Below, one piece after another: positions 8,239 to 19,626 of a stretch of 43,948 nucleotides of DNA. Every line of letters starts with the position of its first letter. The stretch's first letter is position 1. Below the pieces are notes generated by a model that saw only the letters and a program-made list of their open reading frames with translations, had not been told where the DNA came from and ran no database searches. The position numbers were made by a program, and so were the translations under genes. The stretch comes from Mycobacterium asiaticum (GTDB lineage Bacteria > Actinomycetota > Actinomycetes > Mycobacteriales > Mycobacteriaceae), in assembly GCF_001673315.1 (NCBI RefSeq), contig NZ_LZLQ01000110.1:1-43948 (forward strand). The letters are read 5' to 3'.

Positions 8239-9684
8239 ATGGGGCTTCGCCTGACCACCAAGGTTCAGGTTAGCGGGTGGCGTTTCCTGCTTCGCCGGGT
8301 CGAGCATGCCATCGTTCGGCGTGACACCCGCATGTTCGACGATCCGCTGCAGTTCTACAGCCGCTCAGTGGGACTCGGCATTGCCATCGCGGTGATCATC
8401 CTGGTGGGCGCGGGACTGCTGGCGTACTTCAAGCCCCAGGGCAAGCTCGGTGGCACCACCCTGCTGACCGACCGGGCAACCAACGAGCTGTACGTGATCC
8501 TGTCCGGGCAGCTGCACCCCGTCTACAACCTGACCTCGGCGCGTCTGGTGCTGGGCAACCCGTCGAACCCCGCCACAGTGAAATCCTCCGAGCTGACCAG
8601 GATGCCGTTGGGCCAGACCCTCGGCATTCCCGGCGCCCCTTACGCCACACCGGTTTCCGGCGGAAGTTCGTCGATCTGGACCTTGTGCGACACGGTCGAG
8701 CGTGCCGACACCGCTTCGCCGTCGATACAAACCTCGGTGATCGCGATGCCGTTGCATATCGACTCCTCGATAGACCCGGTGCAGGCCAACGAGGCACTGT
8801 TGGCGTCTTACCAGGGCCAGCAGTGGATCGTGACCGAAAAAGGACGGCACATAATCGATCTCAACGACCGCGCGCTGACCTCGGCGATGGGGATTCCGGT
8901 CACCGCGAAGGCCGTCCCCATTTCCGAGGGGATGTTCAACGCGCTGCCCAGTCAGGGGGCCTGGCAGCTTCCGCCGATACCCGGGGCCGGAGCACCCAAT
9001 ACCGTTGGCCTGGACGATGCTCTGGTGATCGGGTCGGTATTTCAGATTCACACCGAGAAGGGGCCGCGGTACTACGTGGTGCTGCCGGACGGCATCGCCA
9101 TGGTGAACTCGACTACCGCGGCGGCGTTGCGCGCCACCCAATCCCACGGTCTGGTAGCACCTCCCGCGGTGCTGCCCAACGTCGTCGTGCAGATCCCGGA
9201 ACGGGTCTACCCGTCCCCGCTGCCCGACCAACAACTCAACATCCTGTCCCGACCCGATGAGCCGACCCTGTGCTGGAGCTGGGAACGCGCCGCCGGAGAC
9301 CAGGCGCCCAAGACCACCGTGCTGTCCGGCCGTCATCTGCCGATACCGGTGTCATCGATGGGCAGCGGGATCAAACAGATCCAGGGGACGGCAACGATTC
9401 ACATCGACGGCGGCAAATTCGTCCAACTGCAGTCACCCGATCCGCGCTACGGCGAATCGATGTACTACATCGACCCGGAGGGGGTGCGCTACGGGGTGCC
9501 GGACGCAGATTCGGCCAAGGCGCTGGGTTTGAGCTCGCCGAAAACCGCGCCGTGGGAGATCATTCGGCTGCTGGTGGATGGGCCGGTGCTTTCCAAAGAC
9601 GCCGCCATGCTCGAACACGAAACGCTGCCGTCGGACCCGAATCCGCGAAAAGTTCCGGGTGGAAGTCCAGGAGCACCCCAGTGA
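8239..9684 (+). CDS. eccB1: ESX-1 membrane component EccB1
   Basis: This protein has 481 residues (Rv3869 has 480). A short cytosolic N-terminus is followed by one membrane segment at about residues 45-68 ([17 protein letters not shown]). The rest is a large periplasmic domain with repeated [17 protein letters not shown] units and the two cysteines typical of EccB (CDTVE and LCWSW). EccB is a core subunit of the type VII inner-membrane complex with EccC, EccD and EccE. The gene starts three bases after eccA1, and eccCa1 follows after 13 bases. Confidence 0.96.
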   Translation: MGLRLTTKVQVSGWRFLLRRVEHAIVRRDTRMFDDPLQFYSRSVGLGIAIAVIILVGAGLLAYFKPQGKLGGTTLLTDRATNELYVILSGQLHPVYNLTSARLVLGNPSNPATVKSSELTRMPLGQTLGIPGAPYATPVSGGSSSIWTLCDTVERADTASPSIQTSVIAMPLHIDSSIDPVQANEALLASYQGQQWIVTEKGRHIIDLNDRALTSAMGIPVTAKAVPISEGMFNALPSQGAWQLPPIPGAGAPNTVGLDDALVIGSVFQIHTEKGPRYYVVLPDGIAMVNSTTAAALRATQSHGLVAPPAVLPNVVVQIPERVYPSPLPDQQLNILSRPDEPTLCWSWERAAGDQAPKTTVLSGRHLPIPVSSMGSGIKQIQGTATIHIDGGKFVQLQSPDPRYGESMYYIDPEGVRYGVPDADSAKALGLSSPKTAPWEIIRLLVDGPVLSKDAAMLEHETLPSDPNPRKVPGGSPGAPQ

Positions 9685-9697
9685 AGGCCGGAAAAGC

Positions 9698-11935
9698 ATG
9701 ACGACAAAGAAGTTCACCCCGACCATTACCCGCGGCCCTCGGCTGACACCGGGCGAAATCAGCCTCACGCCACCTGACGACCTCGGCATCGACATTCCGC
9801 CCTCCGGCGTCCAGAAGGCGCTCCCCTATGTGATGGGTGGTTGCATGGTCGGCATGATCGCGATCATGCTGGTCGGCGGTACCAAGCAGCTGTCGCCCTA
9901 CATGCTGATGATGCCGCTGATGATGGTCATGATGATGGTCGGCGGCATGGCCGGCGGCACCGGAGGCGGCGGTAAGAAGGTGCCCGAGATCAACGCCGAC
10001 CGGAAGGAATATCTGCGTTACCTGGCCGGCCTACGCAGTCGCGTCACCTCTTCTGCCAGCTCTCAGGTGGCGTTCTTCTCCTACCACGCACCGCATCCCG
10101 ATGATCTGCTGTCCATCGTGGGAACACAGCGGCAGTGGTCCCGGCCGGCCAACAGCGACTTCTACGCGGCCACCCGCATCGGCACGGGCGACCAGCCGGC
10201 GGTGGACAGATTGCTGAAGCCCGCCGTCGGGGGTGAACTGGCCGCGTCCACCGCGGCGCCGCAGCCATACCTGGAACCGGTGAGCCACATGTGGGTGGTG
10301 AAGTTCCTGCGCACCCACGGTTTGATCCACGACTGTCCGAAACTGCTGCAACTGCGCACCTTTCCCACGATTGCCGTCGGCGGACACCGACCCGGCGCCG
10401 ATCGGATGCTGGCCGCCATGATCTGTCATCTGGCGGTGTTCCATCCGCCGGACCTGCTGCAGATCCGGGTGCTCACCGAGGACCCGGACGACCCGGACTG
10501 GTCCTGGCTCAAATGGCTTCCGCACGTTCAGCACCAAACCGAGACCGACGCCGCAGGTCCGGTCCGGATGATCTACACCCGCCCCGACGGACTGGCCGAT
10601 CTGGCCGCGCGGGGTCCGCACGCCCCCGACGCCCTGCCCACCGGTCCGTACGTCGTCGTGGTCGACCTCACCGGCGGCAAGGCGGGATTTCCGCCGGACG
10701 GCCGGGCCGGAGTCACGGTGGTGACGTTGGGCAATCACCGCGGGTCGGCCTACCGGGTCCGGGTCAACGAGGACGGGACCGCCGAAGACCGGCTACCCGG
10801 CCAGCAGTTCCGGCTGGTCGCGTCGAACTGCGACAGCATGACGCCGCTGGAGGCGGGCCGGGTGGCCAGGAAGCTCGCCGGATGGTCGATCACCGGCACC
10901 ATTCTGGACAAGACGCAGCGCGTCCAGAAGAAGGTGGCCAACGAGTGGCACCAACTGGTTGGCGCCAAGAGCGTTGAAGAGGTCACGCCGGCGCGCTGGC
11001 GGATGTACACCGACACCGACCGTGATCGGCTCAAGATTCCGTTCGGTCACGAACTCAAGACCGGCAACGTGATGTATCTGGACATCAAAGAAGGCGCGGA
11101 GTTCGGCGCCGGACCGCACGGCATGCTGATCGGCACCACCGGGTCCGGAAAGTCCGAATTCCTGCGCACCCTGATCCTGTCCCTGGTGGCGATGACCCAC
11201 CCCGACCAGGTCAACCTGCTGCTCACCGACTTCAAGGGCGGTTCGACCTTCCTCGGCATGGAGAAGCTTCCGCACACCGCCGCCGTCGTCACCAACATGG
11301 CCGAGGAGGCCGAACTGGTCAGCCGTATGGGTGAGGTGCTGACCGGCGAACTGGACCGGCGGCAGAACATCCTGCGGCAGGCGGGCATGCAGGTGGGGGC
11401 CGCCGGTGCCCTGTCCGGGGTGGCCGAGTACGAAAAGTACCGTGAGCGGGGTGCCGATCTAGCGCCTCTGCCAACGCTTTTCGTCGTCGTCGACGAGTTC
11501 GCCGAACTGCTGCAGAGTCACCCCGACTTCATCGGGCTGTTCGACCGCATCTGCCGGGTGGGCCGGTCCCTGCGGGTCCATCTGCTGTTGGCCACCCAGT
11601 CACTGCAGACCGGCGGCGTGCGTATCGACAAGCTCGAACCCAACCTCACCTACCGGATCGCGTTGCGTACCACCAGTTCTCATGAGTCCAAGGCGGTGAT
11701 CGGAACCCCGGAGGCGCAGTACATCACCAACAAGGAGAGCGGCGTCGGGTTCCTTCGCGTCGGCATGGAGGATCCGGTCAAGTTCAGCACCTTCTACATC
11801 GGCGGGCCCTACATTCCCCCGGCGATCGCCGACACCAACGGTTCGGGTCCGCGGGACGGCTCGGCGATGGCCAAGCAGTCTGTGCGGATCCGCCGGTTCA
11901 CCGCAGCCCCCATGGCCGAGGAGGTGACCGTTTGA
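9698..11935 (+). CDS. eccCa1: ESX-1 FtsK/SpoIIIE-type ATPase EccCa1
   Basis: I choose ATG 9698, giving 745 residues (Rv3870 has 747). It follows a GAAGG element and removes an upstream extension that would overlap eccB1. Two hydrophobic segments at about residues 44-62 and 68-90 (Met-rich) anchor it in the membrane. The middle DUF region is followed by the first FtsK-like ATPase domain, with Walker [10 protein letters not shown] near 479-487 and Walker [13 protein letters not shown] near 594. It is the membrane-bound half of the ESX-1 motor; ESX-1 splits EccC into two polypeptides, and this half docks with EccCb1. The stop overlaps the TTG start of eccCb1. Confidence 0.97.
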   Translation: MTTKKFTPTITRGPRLTPGEISLTPPDDLGIDIPPSGVQKALPYVMGGCMVGMIAIMLVGGTKQLSPYMLMMPLMMVMMMVGGMAGGTGGGGKKVPEINADRKEYLRYLAGLRSRVTSSASSQVAFFSYHAPHPDDLLSIVGTQRQWSRPANSDFYAATRIGTGDQPAVDRLLKPAVGGELAASTAAPQPYLEPVSHMWVVKFLRTHGLIHDCPKLLQLRTFPTIAVGGHRPGADRMLAAMICHLAVFHPPDLLQIRVLTEDPDDPDWSWLKWLPHVQHQTETDAAGPVRMIYTRPDGLADLAARGPHAPDALPTGPYVVVVDLTGGKAGFPPDGRAGVTVVTLGNHRGSAYRVRVNEDGTAEDRLPGQQFRLVASNCDSMTPLEAGRVARKLAGWSITGTILDKTQRVQKKVANEWHQLVGAKSVEEVTPARWRMYTDTDRDRLKIPFGHELKTGNVMYLDIKEGAEFGAGPHGMLIGTTGSGKSEFLRTLILSLVAMTHPDQVNLLLTDFKGGSTFLGMEKLPHTAAVVTNMAEEAELVSRMGEVLTGELDRRQNILRQAGMQVGAAGALSGVAEYEKYRERGADLAPLPTLFVVVDEFAELLQSHPDFIGLFDRICRVGRSLRVHLLLATQSLQTGGVRIDKLEPNLTYRIALRTTSSHESKAVIGTPEAQYITNKESGVGFLRVGMEDPVKFSTFYIGGPYIPPAIADTNGSGPRDGSAMAKQSVRIRRFTAAPMAEEVTV

Positions 11936-13689
11936 CGACCGAACCGGAGGTACGGGCGCTGCGCGAGGTGGTGCTCGATCAGCTGGGCACCGGTGAATCC
12001 CGGGCATACAAGATGTGGCTCCCGCCGCTGCAAGATCCGGCACCACTGAACGAACTCGTCGCTCGAGATCGGCGGCGGCCCTTGCGGTTTGCGCTCGGGA
12101 TCATGGACGAGCCGCGCCGGCACCTGCAGGAGGTGTGGGGCGTGGACGTGGCCGGTGCGGGCGGCAACATCGGCATCGGTGGTGCGCCGCAGACCGGAAA
12201 GTCAACGCTGCTACAGACATTGGTGCTCTCGGCCGCGGCCACCCACTCCCCGCGCAACGTGCAGTTCTACTGCATCGACCTGGGCGGCGGGGGCCTGATC
12301 TATTTGGAGAATCTGCCGCACGTCGGCGGCATCGCAAACAGGTCAGAGCCCGACAAGGTCTATCGGGTGGTCGCCGAGATGCAGGCCGTGATGCGGCAAC
12401 GCGAGCAGATGTTCAAAGAACACCGCGTCGGTTCGATCGCCATGTATCGGCAGCTGCGCGACGATCCGAACCAGCCCGTCGCGGCCGATCCCTATGGCGA
12501 CGTGTTCCTGATCATCGACGGGTGGCCGGGCTTCGTCAGTGAATTCAACGAACTCGAGGCACCCGTGCAGGATCTGGCCGCCCAGGGCCTGGCGTTCGGC
12601 GTGCACGTGATCATCTCGACACCGCGTTGGACCGAACTGAAGTCGCGCGTCCGCGACTACCTCGGCACCAAGATCGAGTTCCGACTCGGCGATGTCAACG
12701 AGACGCAGATCGACCGCATCACCCGGGAGATTCCGGTCAACCGTCCCGGCCGAGCGGTGTCGATGGAAAAGCACCATCTGATGATCGGAGTGCCCAGATT
12801 CGACGGTGTGCACAGCACCGAGAACCTGGTGGAGGCGATCACGGCGGGCGTGGCGCACATCGCATCGCAGACCACCGAGCAGGCGCCGCCGGTTCGAGTC
12901 CTGCCCGAACGAATCCATCTGCACGAACTCGATCCGAACCCACCTGGCCCCGAGGCGGACTACCGCACCCGTTGGGAAATTCCGATCGGACTGCGCGAGG
13001 CGGACCTGACACCGGCCTACAGCCACATGCACACCAACCCGCATCTGCTCATATTCGGTGCGGCCAAGTCAGGCAAGACCACCATTGCCCACGCCGTCGC
13101 CCGTGCCATTTGTGCCCGTAACAGTCCCGACCAGGTGCGGTTCATGCTCGCCGACTACCGCTCCGGTCTGCTGGACGCGGTGCCGCAGTCGCACTTGTTG
13201 CAGGCCGGCGCGATCAACCGCAACAGCGCGAGTCTCGATGAAGCCGTTCAGGCGCTGGCGGTCAACCTGAAGAAGCGGTTGCCTCCAACGAATCTGACGT
13301 CGGCTCAGTTGCGTTCGCGTTCATGGTGGAGTGGGTTCGATGTCGTTCTGCTCGTTGACGACTGGCACATGATCGTCGGTGCGGCAAGCGGCATGCCGCC
13401 AATGGCGCCACTGGCGCCATTGCTGCCGGCCGCGTCCGATATCGGACTGCACATCGTGGTCACCTGCCAGATGAGCCAGGCGTACAAGGCCACGATGGAC
13501 AAGTTCGTCGGCGCGGCCTTCGGTTCCGGCGCCCCGACGATGTTCCTTTCGGGCGACAAGCAGGAATTCCCGTCGAGCGAGTTCAAGGTGAAGCGGCGGC
13601 CTCCTGGCCAGGCATTTCTCGTCTCGCCGGACGGAAAGGAGGTCATTCAAGCGCCCTACATCGAGCCTCCGGATGACCTCGCAGAATAA
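11932..13689 (+). CDS. eccCb1: ESX-1 FtsK/SpoIIIE-type ATPase EccCb1
   Basis: At 585 residues (Rv3871 has about 591) this carries the second and third FtsK-like ATPase domains of EccC. The second domain has Walker [10 protein letters not shown] near residue 84 and a Walker B-like [10 protein letters not shown]. The third has Walker [10 protein letters not shown] near 375 and [10 protein letters not shown]. The C-terminal domain is known to bind the C-terminal signal of EsxB, bringing the EsxA/EsxB dimer to the machine. There is no membrane segment, so it is cytosolic and joins EccCa1. It starts with TTG inside a 4-base TTGA overlap with the eccCa1 stop. Confidence 0.97.
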   Translation: MTTEPEVRALREVVLDQLGTGESRAYKMWLPPLQDPAPLNELVARDRRRPLRFALGIMDEPRRHLQEVWGVDVAGAGGNIGIGGAPQTGKSTLLQTLVLSAAATHSPRNVQFYCIDLGGGGLIYLENLPHVGGIANRSEPDKVYRVVAEMQAVMRQREQMFKEHRVGSIAMYRQLRDDPNQPVAADPYGDVFLIIDGWPGFVSEFNELEAPVQDLAAQGLAFGVHVIISTPRWTELKSRVRDYLGTKIEFRLGDVNETQIDRITREIPVNRPGRAVSMEKHHLMIGVPRFDGVHSTENLVEAITAGVAHIASQTTEQAPPVRVLPERIHLHELDPNPPGPEADYRTRWEIPIGLREADLTPAYSHMHTNPHLLIFGAAKSGKTTIAHAVARAICARNSPDQVRFMLADYRSGLLDAVPQSHLLQAGAINRNSASLDEAVQALAVNLKKRLPPTNLTSAQLRSRSWWSGFDVVLLVDDWHMIVGAASGMPPMAPLAPLLPAASDIGLHIVVTCQMSQAYKATMDKFVGAAFGSGAPTMFLSGDKQEFPSSEFKVKRRPPGQAFLVSPDGKEVIQAPYIEPPDDLAE

Positions 13690-13927
13690 GTGTTCGGACC
13701 ACCCCCAACCCGCGGTTAGGATTATTTCAACGCAAGTTTGGAAGCAAGTTGGAAGCCAGTTCCGACGGTAGTTCGAAGCGGACAAACCGAGAACGCAACA
13801 CGAGTTTGTTTCGGCGAAAACCAGTGACGTTTGGGACCGAAACACAAATACCAACTGAACAAAGTCAAAAGGCGCCCTTTTTCAGTTACAAGCCGCCACA
13901 ATTCGAAGTCAGAAGGGAGTTGATCTT
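13690..13927 (+). promoter_or_regulatory. eccCb1-ppe68 intergenic region; no pe35
   Basis: This 238-bp region is less GC-rich than its surroundings. It lies where M. tuberculosis has pe35. No PE-like reading frame or remnant is visible in any frame. It contains four AGTT-led units at 13735, 13747, 13758 and 13770, spaced 11-12 bp apart, and the ppe68 ribosome-binding site AAGGGAG at 13913-13919. It probably carries a promoter for ppe68-esxB-esxA; that is inference from position and composition. Confidence 0.55.
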
Positions 13928-15028
13928 ATGTTCTGGCATGCCATGCCACCCGAGCTGAATACCGCACGGCTGATGGCCGGGGCTGGTCCGGCTCCGATGC
14001 TGGCGGCGGCCGCAGGCTGGGAAGCACTGGCGGCGGCTCTCGATGCGCAAGCCGTCGAATTGACCGCGCGGTTGAACTCCCTCGGCGAAGCATGGACCGG
14101 GGGTAGCAGCGACAAAGCAATTAATGCCGCGCTGCCGATGGTGACTTGGCTGCAGACCGCATCCACTCAGGCAAAGACGCGGGCGATGCAGGCGACCGCG
14201 CAGGCGGCCGCCTACACCCAGGCGATGGCGACGACTCCGTCCCTCCCGGAAATCGCGATGAACCACGTCACCGAAGCGGTCCTCACCGCCACCAACTTCT
14301 TCGGCATCAACACCATCCCGATCGCCCTGACCGAGATCGACTACTTCGTCCGCATGTGGACCCAGGCGGCGGTGGCAATGGACGTGTACGAGGCCGAGAC
14401 GCTGGTCAACACGATGTTCGACAAGATCGAACCGATGACGGCGATCCTCGACCCGGGGATGAGCCAGGCCATGGCCTCCAACCCGTTGATGGGCATGCCG
14501 ACCAGCATCGGCAACGTGGCTGGTCAGCTGCCGGCCACCGCCGGCCAGGTGGCCGAACTGAGCGGCCCGATGCAGCAACTGACTCAGCCCGTACAGCAGA
14601 TGACCTCGATGTTCAGTCAGATGGGCAGCAGCACCGGGTCGAGCACCGGGCTTGCCGACGACGAAGCCACGCAATTGGGCCTGGTGGGCGCCAGCCCACT
14701 GTCCAACCACCCGCTCGCGGGTGGATCCGGTGCCAGCATGGGAGCGGGATTGATGCGCGGGGAAGCGCTGCCCGGTGCCGGCGGCACGCTGGCCCGCACA
14801 CCGTTGATGACCGGCCTGATCGACAAGCCTGCCGGTCCCGCGATGATGCCGGCGGCGGCGGCCGGTGAGGCGGCCACAGGTGGCTCGGCCCCGGTTGGCG
14901 CCGGCGCCATGGGCCAGGGCGCCCAGGCCGGTGGCGGATCCCGGACCGCCCTGGCGGTCCCCACGGCGCTCGCCGACGAAACCGACGAGCCCGAAGAAGA
15001 TCTGTGGGACGACCAGGACGACTGGTGA
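13928..15028 (+). CDS. ppe68: PPE-family protein PPE68
   Basis: This protein has 366 residues (M. tuberculosis PPE68, Rv3873, has 368). The N-terminal PPE domain (about 1-175) begins [14 protein letters not shown], has a WTGGSS (WxG) turn near residue 57 and the [17 protein letters not shown] segment typical of PPE proteins. The C-terminal part is Gly/Ala/Met-rich and ends acidic with [14 protein letters not shown] proteins are normally exported as a dimer with a PE protein that supplies the YxxxD/E signal and are chaperoned by EspG. The adjacent pe35 is missing here, so its partner is unknown. PPE68 is a membrane- or wall-associated ESX-1 protein that interacts with EsxA/EsxB in M. tuberculosis. 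Confidence 0.95.
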   Translation: MFWHAMPPELNTARLMAGAGPAPMLAAAAGWEALAAALDAQAVELTARLNSLGEAWTGGSSDKAINAALPMVTWLQTASTQAKTRAMQATAQAAAYTQAMATTPSLPEIAMNHVTEAVLTATNFFGINTIPIALTEIDYFVRMWTQAAVAMDVYEAETLVNTMFDKIEPMTAILDPGMSQAMASNPLMGMPTSIGNVAGQLPATAGQVAELSGPMQQLTQPVQQMTSMFSQMGSSTGSSTGLADDEATQLGLVGASPLSNHPLAGGSGASMGAGLMRGEALPGAGGTLARTPLMTGLIDKPAGPAMMPAAAAGEAATGGSAPVGAGAMGQGAQAGGGSRTALAVPTALADETDEPEEDLWDDQDDW

Positions 15029-15118
15029 TCCCCCGGAACAACAACAGACTTCCCGGCCAAACCCGGCCGGAAGACTTGCCAACCACGGCGAGAAATGGAA
15101 AGAGAGAAAGTAGTCAGC

Positions 15119-15746
<628 letters not shown>

Positions 15747-15774
15747 CTAACGCCTCTGTACGCGTAGAATCTCG

Positions 15775-15840
15775 AAGCACGAGATCGGGCGAGTTCAACC
15801 CATCCGGGGGATCTCGCCCCTTCTCGTGCTTATTCATTTT
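15775..15840 (+). terminator. Terminator after esxA
   Basis: Arms 15775-15793 and 15813-15831 pair at 17 of 19 positions around a 19-nt loop, and the sequence ATTCATTTT follows. It sits 28 bases after the esxA stop and 23 bases before espI, so it probably ends or attenuates the ppe68-esxB-esxA transcript and lowers expression of espI-eccD1 relative to esxBA. Confidence 0.85.
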
Positions 15841-15862
15841 GACGAACTTCTGAGAGGTTCTC

Positions 15863-18094
15863 ATGCCGGCCGACTATGACAAACTCTTTCGGCCCGTGCA
15901 GGATTCCGATTCGGACGACGACGGCGGTTTCTTCGATCCGAATGCTTCATACCCCCCGGCGTCCAAAGGCAACGGGGACAACGGCTCCGACGCCATCGAC
16001 TGGTCGCAGCCGATTCCTCCGCCCCAGATGTCCACTCCGGCGGCGCCGGTTGTACCGGCTCTGCCCGAGTCGCCCCCGCCTCCGCCGCCACCGGCGCCAC
16101 CGCCCGAACCGCCGCAGTTCGAGAGGCCGCAGTTCGAGCCGCCGCACATCGCGCCCGCGCCACCGCCTGAACCGCCGCAATTCGAACCGCCGCAAGCATC
16201 TGCCGCGCCGGCAGCCGGACCAGCAGCCGGGGGATCCAGACCGCCGCTGCCGCCGATGCCGATCTTCGGGCCGGCACCTACACCGCCGGACGAGCTCCCA
16301 CAGTTCTCGCTGCAATCGCCGCCCGAACGAACGCCCCAACCCGAAGAGGCCGCCGCCGAACGGGAAGAGTCCGCCGCCACACCGGCCGAGTCGGCACCGG
16401 CACCACCCGAGCAGCAGTCCGCTCCACGCGAAACCCTCTCGGCGCCGCCCGAGCCGCCACCGGCACCGGCCGAGCCGCCACCGGCACCAACCGAGCCGCA
16501 ACCCGCGTCAGCCGAGCCGCAACCCGCTGCACGCGAAACCCTCAAGGCGCCAACAGAAATCCCCCCTGAGCCGCGGCAGCCCCGCCCCAACCCGCCGTCG
16601 CGCGCTCCTGAGTCCCGGGAAGGACCGGCGCCGACCACCGGCCGACCCACACCCGAACATCCCTCCGGCCCAAGACCGGCCGCCCGACCGCCACAGCCAC
16701 AGCCACAGCCGCAGCCACCACCCGAAGGCCCGACCCGCAGGGTGCGCCTCGGTGGGCATCGGCAGGGCCAGCCTCCCCCACCGACCCCCCCAGAACTGCG
16801 CCCGGAACCGTCCGCCGCTCCCCCGTCGCGACGAGAACGTCGCGGACACCGCTACCTGCCCGACCCCGAATCCGGCGAACCCGACCCAGCAGCCGGCCCG
16901 TATTTCCGGGTTCCGATGCCCCCCAGCGATATTCAGCAACCGACTTCGCCCGTACGTGGTCGCGTCGCGCCACCAGGACCCCCGGTCCAAGGGGGGCCGT
17001 CCGGCGGTAGACGCCGGGCCCCGTCCGGCCCAATTCCGGTGCATCCGCCCTCGACCTCGATCCCGCCCCCGCAAGCACCGCCTCCGGCACCACCACCAGC
17101 GCCGCGGGCGACCAGCGCGGAACAACCCGTCGCCACCACGGAGATCCCCATCCCGTCTCCGGCTCCGGCGCCGGCTCCCGAGCGGGCCCCACAGCAGCGT
17201 TCGCCGTCCAAAAAGCCTCTCCCGCAACGCGGATGGCGGCGCACCGTCTACCGGCTGACCCGGATCAATCTGGGTCTGTCGCCCGACGAGAAGCACGAAC
17301 ACGAGCTACGCGCCAGGGTCAGCCGCAGACCACGCGGCTCCTATCAGATCGGGATGCTCGGCCTCAAGGGCGGTGTCGGCAAGACCACCACTACCGTCAC
17401 CTTGGGCACCATGCTGGCGCAGGTGCGGGGCGACCGGGTACTGGTGCTGGATGCGGACCCCGGATGCGGGAACCTCGCAGAGCGCGCGGGCCGCACGTCA
17501 CCGTCTTCGATCGCGGACCTGGTCGCCGACGAGAACCTGTCGCACTACAACGACGTGCGCGCACACACCAGCGTGAACGCGCACAATCTCGAAATCCTGC
17601 CGACCGCCGAATACACCACGGCGCAACGCGGACTCAGCGGCGACGACCTGCGCTTCGCCGTCGACACGGTGTCGAAGTTCTACAATCTGGTGCTGGCCGA
17701 CTGCGGGCCGGGATTGTTCGATCCGGTGACCCGTGGGGTGCTGGAGACCGCCTCGGCGATCGTGATCGTGACCAACGTGTCCCTGGACAGTGCGAGGCAG
17801 GCCGAGAGCGCGTTGGAGTGGTTGCGGCACAGTGGTTTTCAGGACTTATTGAGCCGTGTCGTAGTTGTCATCAACCACGTCGCGCTCGGTGAGACCAACG
17901 TCCCGGAGAAGCAGTTGGTACGACAGTTCCAGCAATTGGTTCAGCCCGACCGGGTCGTGCTGCTGCCATGGGACAAGCACATCGCCACCGGTACCGAAAT
18001 TCAGCTCGACCGACTCGGCCCCGGCTATCGACGCCGGGTGCTCGAATTGGCCGCGGCACTGTCCGACGATTTTGAAAGGGCGGGACGTCGTTGA
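15863..18094 (+). CDS. espI: ESX-1 associated MinD-like ATPase EspI
   Basis: This protein has 743 residues (M. tuberculosis EspI, Rv3876, has 666). Residues about 50-460 are an extreme Pro/Ala/Glu-rich tract that contains the element RETL[SK]AP twice. An RGWRR element leads into a MinD/ParA-type ATPase with deviant Walker A KGGVGKTTTT near residues 503-512, followed by VLDADPGCGNLAERAG and LADCGPGLFD switch motifs. EspI is reported to down-regulate ESX-1 secretion when cellular ATP falls and is not required for secretion itself. It overlaps the eccD1 start by four bases. The longer N-terminal tract accounts for the extra length. Confidence 0.95.
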   Translation: MPADYDKLFRPVQDSDSDDDGGFFDPNASYPPASKGNGDNGSDAIDWSQPIPPPQMSTPAAPVVPALPESPPPPPPPAPPPEPPQFERPQFEPPHIAPAPPPEPPQFEPPQASAAPAAGPAAGGSRPPLPPMPIFGPAPTPPDELPQFSLQSPPERTPQPEEAAAEREESAATPAESAPAPPEQQSAPRETLSAPPEPPPAPAEPPPAPTEPQPASAEPQPAARETLKAPTEIPPEPRQPRPNPPSRAPESREGPAPTTGRPTPEHPSGPRPAARPPQPQPQPQPPPEGPTRRVRLGGHRQGQPPPPTPPELRPEPSAAPPSRRERRGHRYLPDPESGEPDPAAGPYFRVPMPPSDIQQPTSPVRGRVAPPGPPVQGGPSGGRRRAPSGPIPVHPPSTSIPPPQAPPPAPPPAPRATSAEQPVATTEIPIPSPAPAPAPERAPQQRSPSKKPLPQRGWRRTVYRLTRINLGLSPDEKHEHELRARVSRRPRGSYQIGMLGLKGGVGKTTTTVTLGTMLAQVRGDRVLVLDADPGCGNLAERAGRTSPSSIADLVADENLSHYNDVRAHTSVNAHNLEILPTAEYTTAQRGLSGDDLRFAVDTVSKFYNLVLADCGPGLFDPVTRGVLETASAIVIVTNVSLDSARQAESALEWLRHSGFQDLLSRVVVVINHVALGETNVPEKQLVRQFQQLVQPDRVVLLPWDKHIATGTEIQLDRLGPGYRRRVLELAAALSDDFERAGRR

Positions 18095-19626
18095 GCGCAC
18101 CTGCTGTTGCCGCCGGCGCTAGCGCCGCTGGGTCCACCCCCGCCAGGCCCGCCACCACTCGGGTGACGGTCCTTACCGGCAATCGGATGACCGATCTGGT
18201 GTTGCCCGCGGCGACCCCGATGGCCACCTACATCGACGAGACCGTCGCCGTCCTCGCCGAGCTACTGGAAGACACCCCGCCGGATGCCTTGGGCGGCTTC
18301 GACTTCGCCGCCCAGGGCGTCTGGACCTTCGCCCGGCCGGGGTCCCCGCCGCTGCGGCTCGATCAGTCCCTCGACGAGGCGGGCGTCGTCGACGGGTCAT
18401 TGCTGACCCTGGTATCGGCCAGCCGGACAGAGCGCTACCGGCCACTGGTCGAGGACGTCATCGACGCGATCGCGGTGCTCGATGAATCCCCGGAGTTCGA
18501 CCGGAGGGCGGTCGACCGCTTTATCTGCGTGGCCATCCCGATCCTGGCGTTGCCGCTCACCGCCATTGCCATGCGCGCGTGGTGGACGACCGGACGTAGC
18601 TGGTACTGGCCGGTGGCGCTGGGGGTATTGGGAATCGTCGCCCTGGCGCTGTCGTTTGTGGCGAAGCGGTTCTACGCCAAGGCCGAACTCTGCGAGTGCC
18701 TATTGCTCGCCGCCTATCCCCTGCTCGCAGCGGCGGCGGCCATCGCAGTCCCGCTGCCGCGCGGAGTGAACTCGCTCGGAGCGCCACAACTCGCCGCAGC
18801 GGCAACGACCGTGCTGTTCCTGACACTGCTGGTCCGTGGCGGTCCACGCAGGCGTTACGAGGTGGCCTCCTTCGTGGTGATCACCATGATCGCGTTGGTC
18901 GGCGCCGCCATCGCGACCGGCTACGGTCACCAACACTGGGTACCGGCCGGCGCGATCGCGTTCGGCCTTTTCGTAGTGACCAATGCTGCCAAGCTGACGG
19001 TCGCGGTGGCGCGAATCGCGTTGCCGCCCATCCCCGTTCCGGGCGAAACCGTGGACAACGAGGAGTTGCTCGACCCGGTGACCGCCGAGGACGCCACCAA
19101 TGACGAGACTCCCACGTGGCAAGCCATCATCGCTTCGGTACCCGCATCGGCTGCGCGGCTGACCGAGCGCAGCAAGCTTGCCAAGCAGCTGTTGGTCGGG
19201 TACGTGACGGCGGGCGCCCTGATCTTGGCTGTCGGGGCCGTAGCGGTCGTGGTGCACGGACACTTCTTCGTCCACAGCTTGGTGGTTGCCGGGCTGCTGA
19301 CCGTGCTGTGCGGTTTTCGCTCGCGCCTGTACGTGGATCGATGGTGCGCGTGGGCGCTGCTGGCCGCGACCGCCGCAATCCCCACGGGCCTGGCCGCGCG
19401 GCTCAGCCTCTGGTACCCACAGTGGGCGTGGCTGATCCTCACCGGCTATCTCGTGCTGGTGGTGATCGCACTGATCATCTTCGGGGCAATGGCCCCCATC
19501 AAGCGGTTGTCGCCGGTGATGAAGCGAATCACCGAACTGCTGGACGGGGCGGTGGTTGCCTCGATCATTCCGCTGCTGCTGTGGATCACCGGCGTCTACG
19601 ACATGGTGCGCAATTTGCGCTTCTAG
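18091..19626 (+). CDS. eccD1: ESX-1 membrane channel component EccD1
   Basis: At 511 residues, the length of Rv3877, it has a ubiquitin-like cytosolic domain at about residues 20-115 and then a polytopic region from about 145 with some eleven membrane segments, broken by a hydrophilic loop at about 310-350 (VDNEELLDPVTAEDATNDE). EccD forms the bulk of the membrane-spanning ring in type VII complexes. Translation starts at TTG within the TTGA overlap with the espI stop. Its stop TAG shares three bases (CTAG palindrome) with the stop of the convergent espJ. Confidence 0.97.
   Translation: MSAPAVAAGASAAGSTPARPATTRVTVLTGNRMTDLVLPAATPMATYIDETVAVLAELLEDTPPDALGGFDFAAQGVWTFARPGSPPLRLDQSLDEAGVVDGSLLTLVSASRTERYRPLVEDVIDAIAVLDESPEFDRRAVDRFICVAIPILALPLTAIAMRAWWTTGRSWYWPVALGVLGIVALALSFVAKRFYAKAELCECLLLAAYPLLAAAAAIAVPLPRGVNSLGAPQLAAAATTVLFLTLLVRGGPRRRYEVASFVVITMIALVGAAIATGYGHQHWVPAGAIAFGLFVVTNAAKLTVAVARIALPPIPVPGETVDNEELLDPVTAEDATNDETPTWQAIIASVPASAARLTERSKLAKQLLVGYVTAGALILAVGAVAVVVHGHFFVHSLVVAGLLTVLCGFRSRLYVDRWCAWALLAATAAIPTGLAARLSLWYPQWAWLILTGYLVLVVIALIIFGAMAPIKRLSPVMKRITELLDGAVVASIIPLLLWITGVYDMVRNLRF

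Noticed and set aside
9578..9697. N-terminal extension of EccCa1 into eccB1
   Set aside because: ATG 9698 has a ribosome-binding site and gives the usual protein length; the extension is out-of-frame eccB1 sequence.
13749..13958. Plus-strand 69-codon frame in the place of pe35
   Set aside because: The translation has no PE motif or helical pattern and it overlaps the ppe68 start in another frame.
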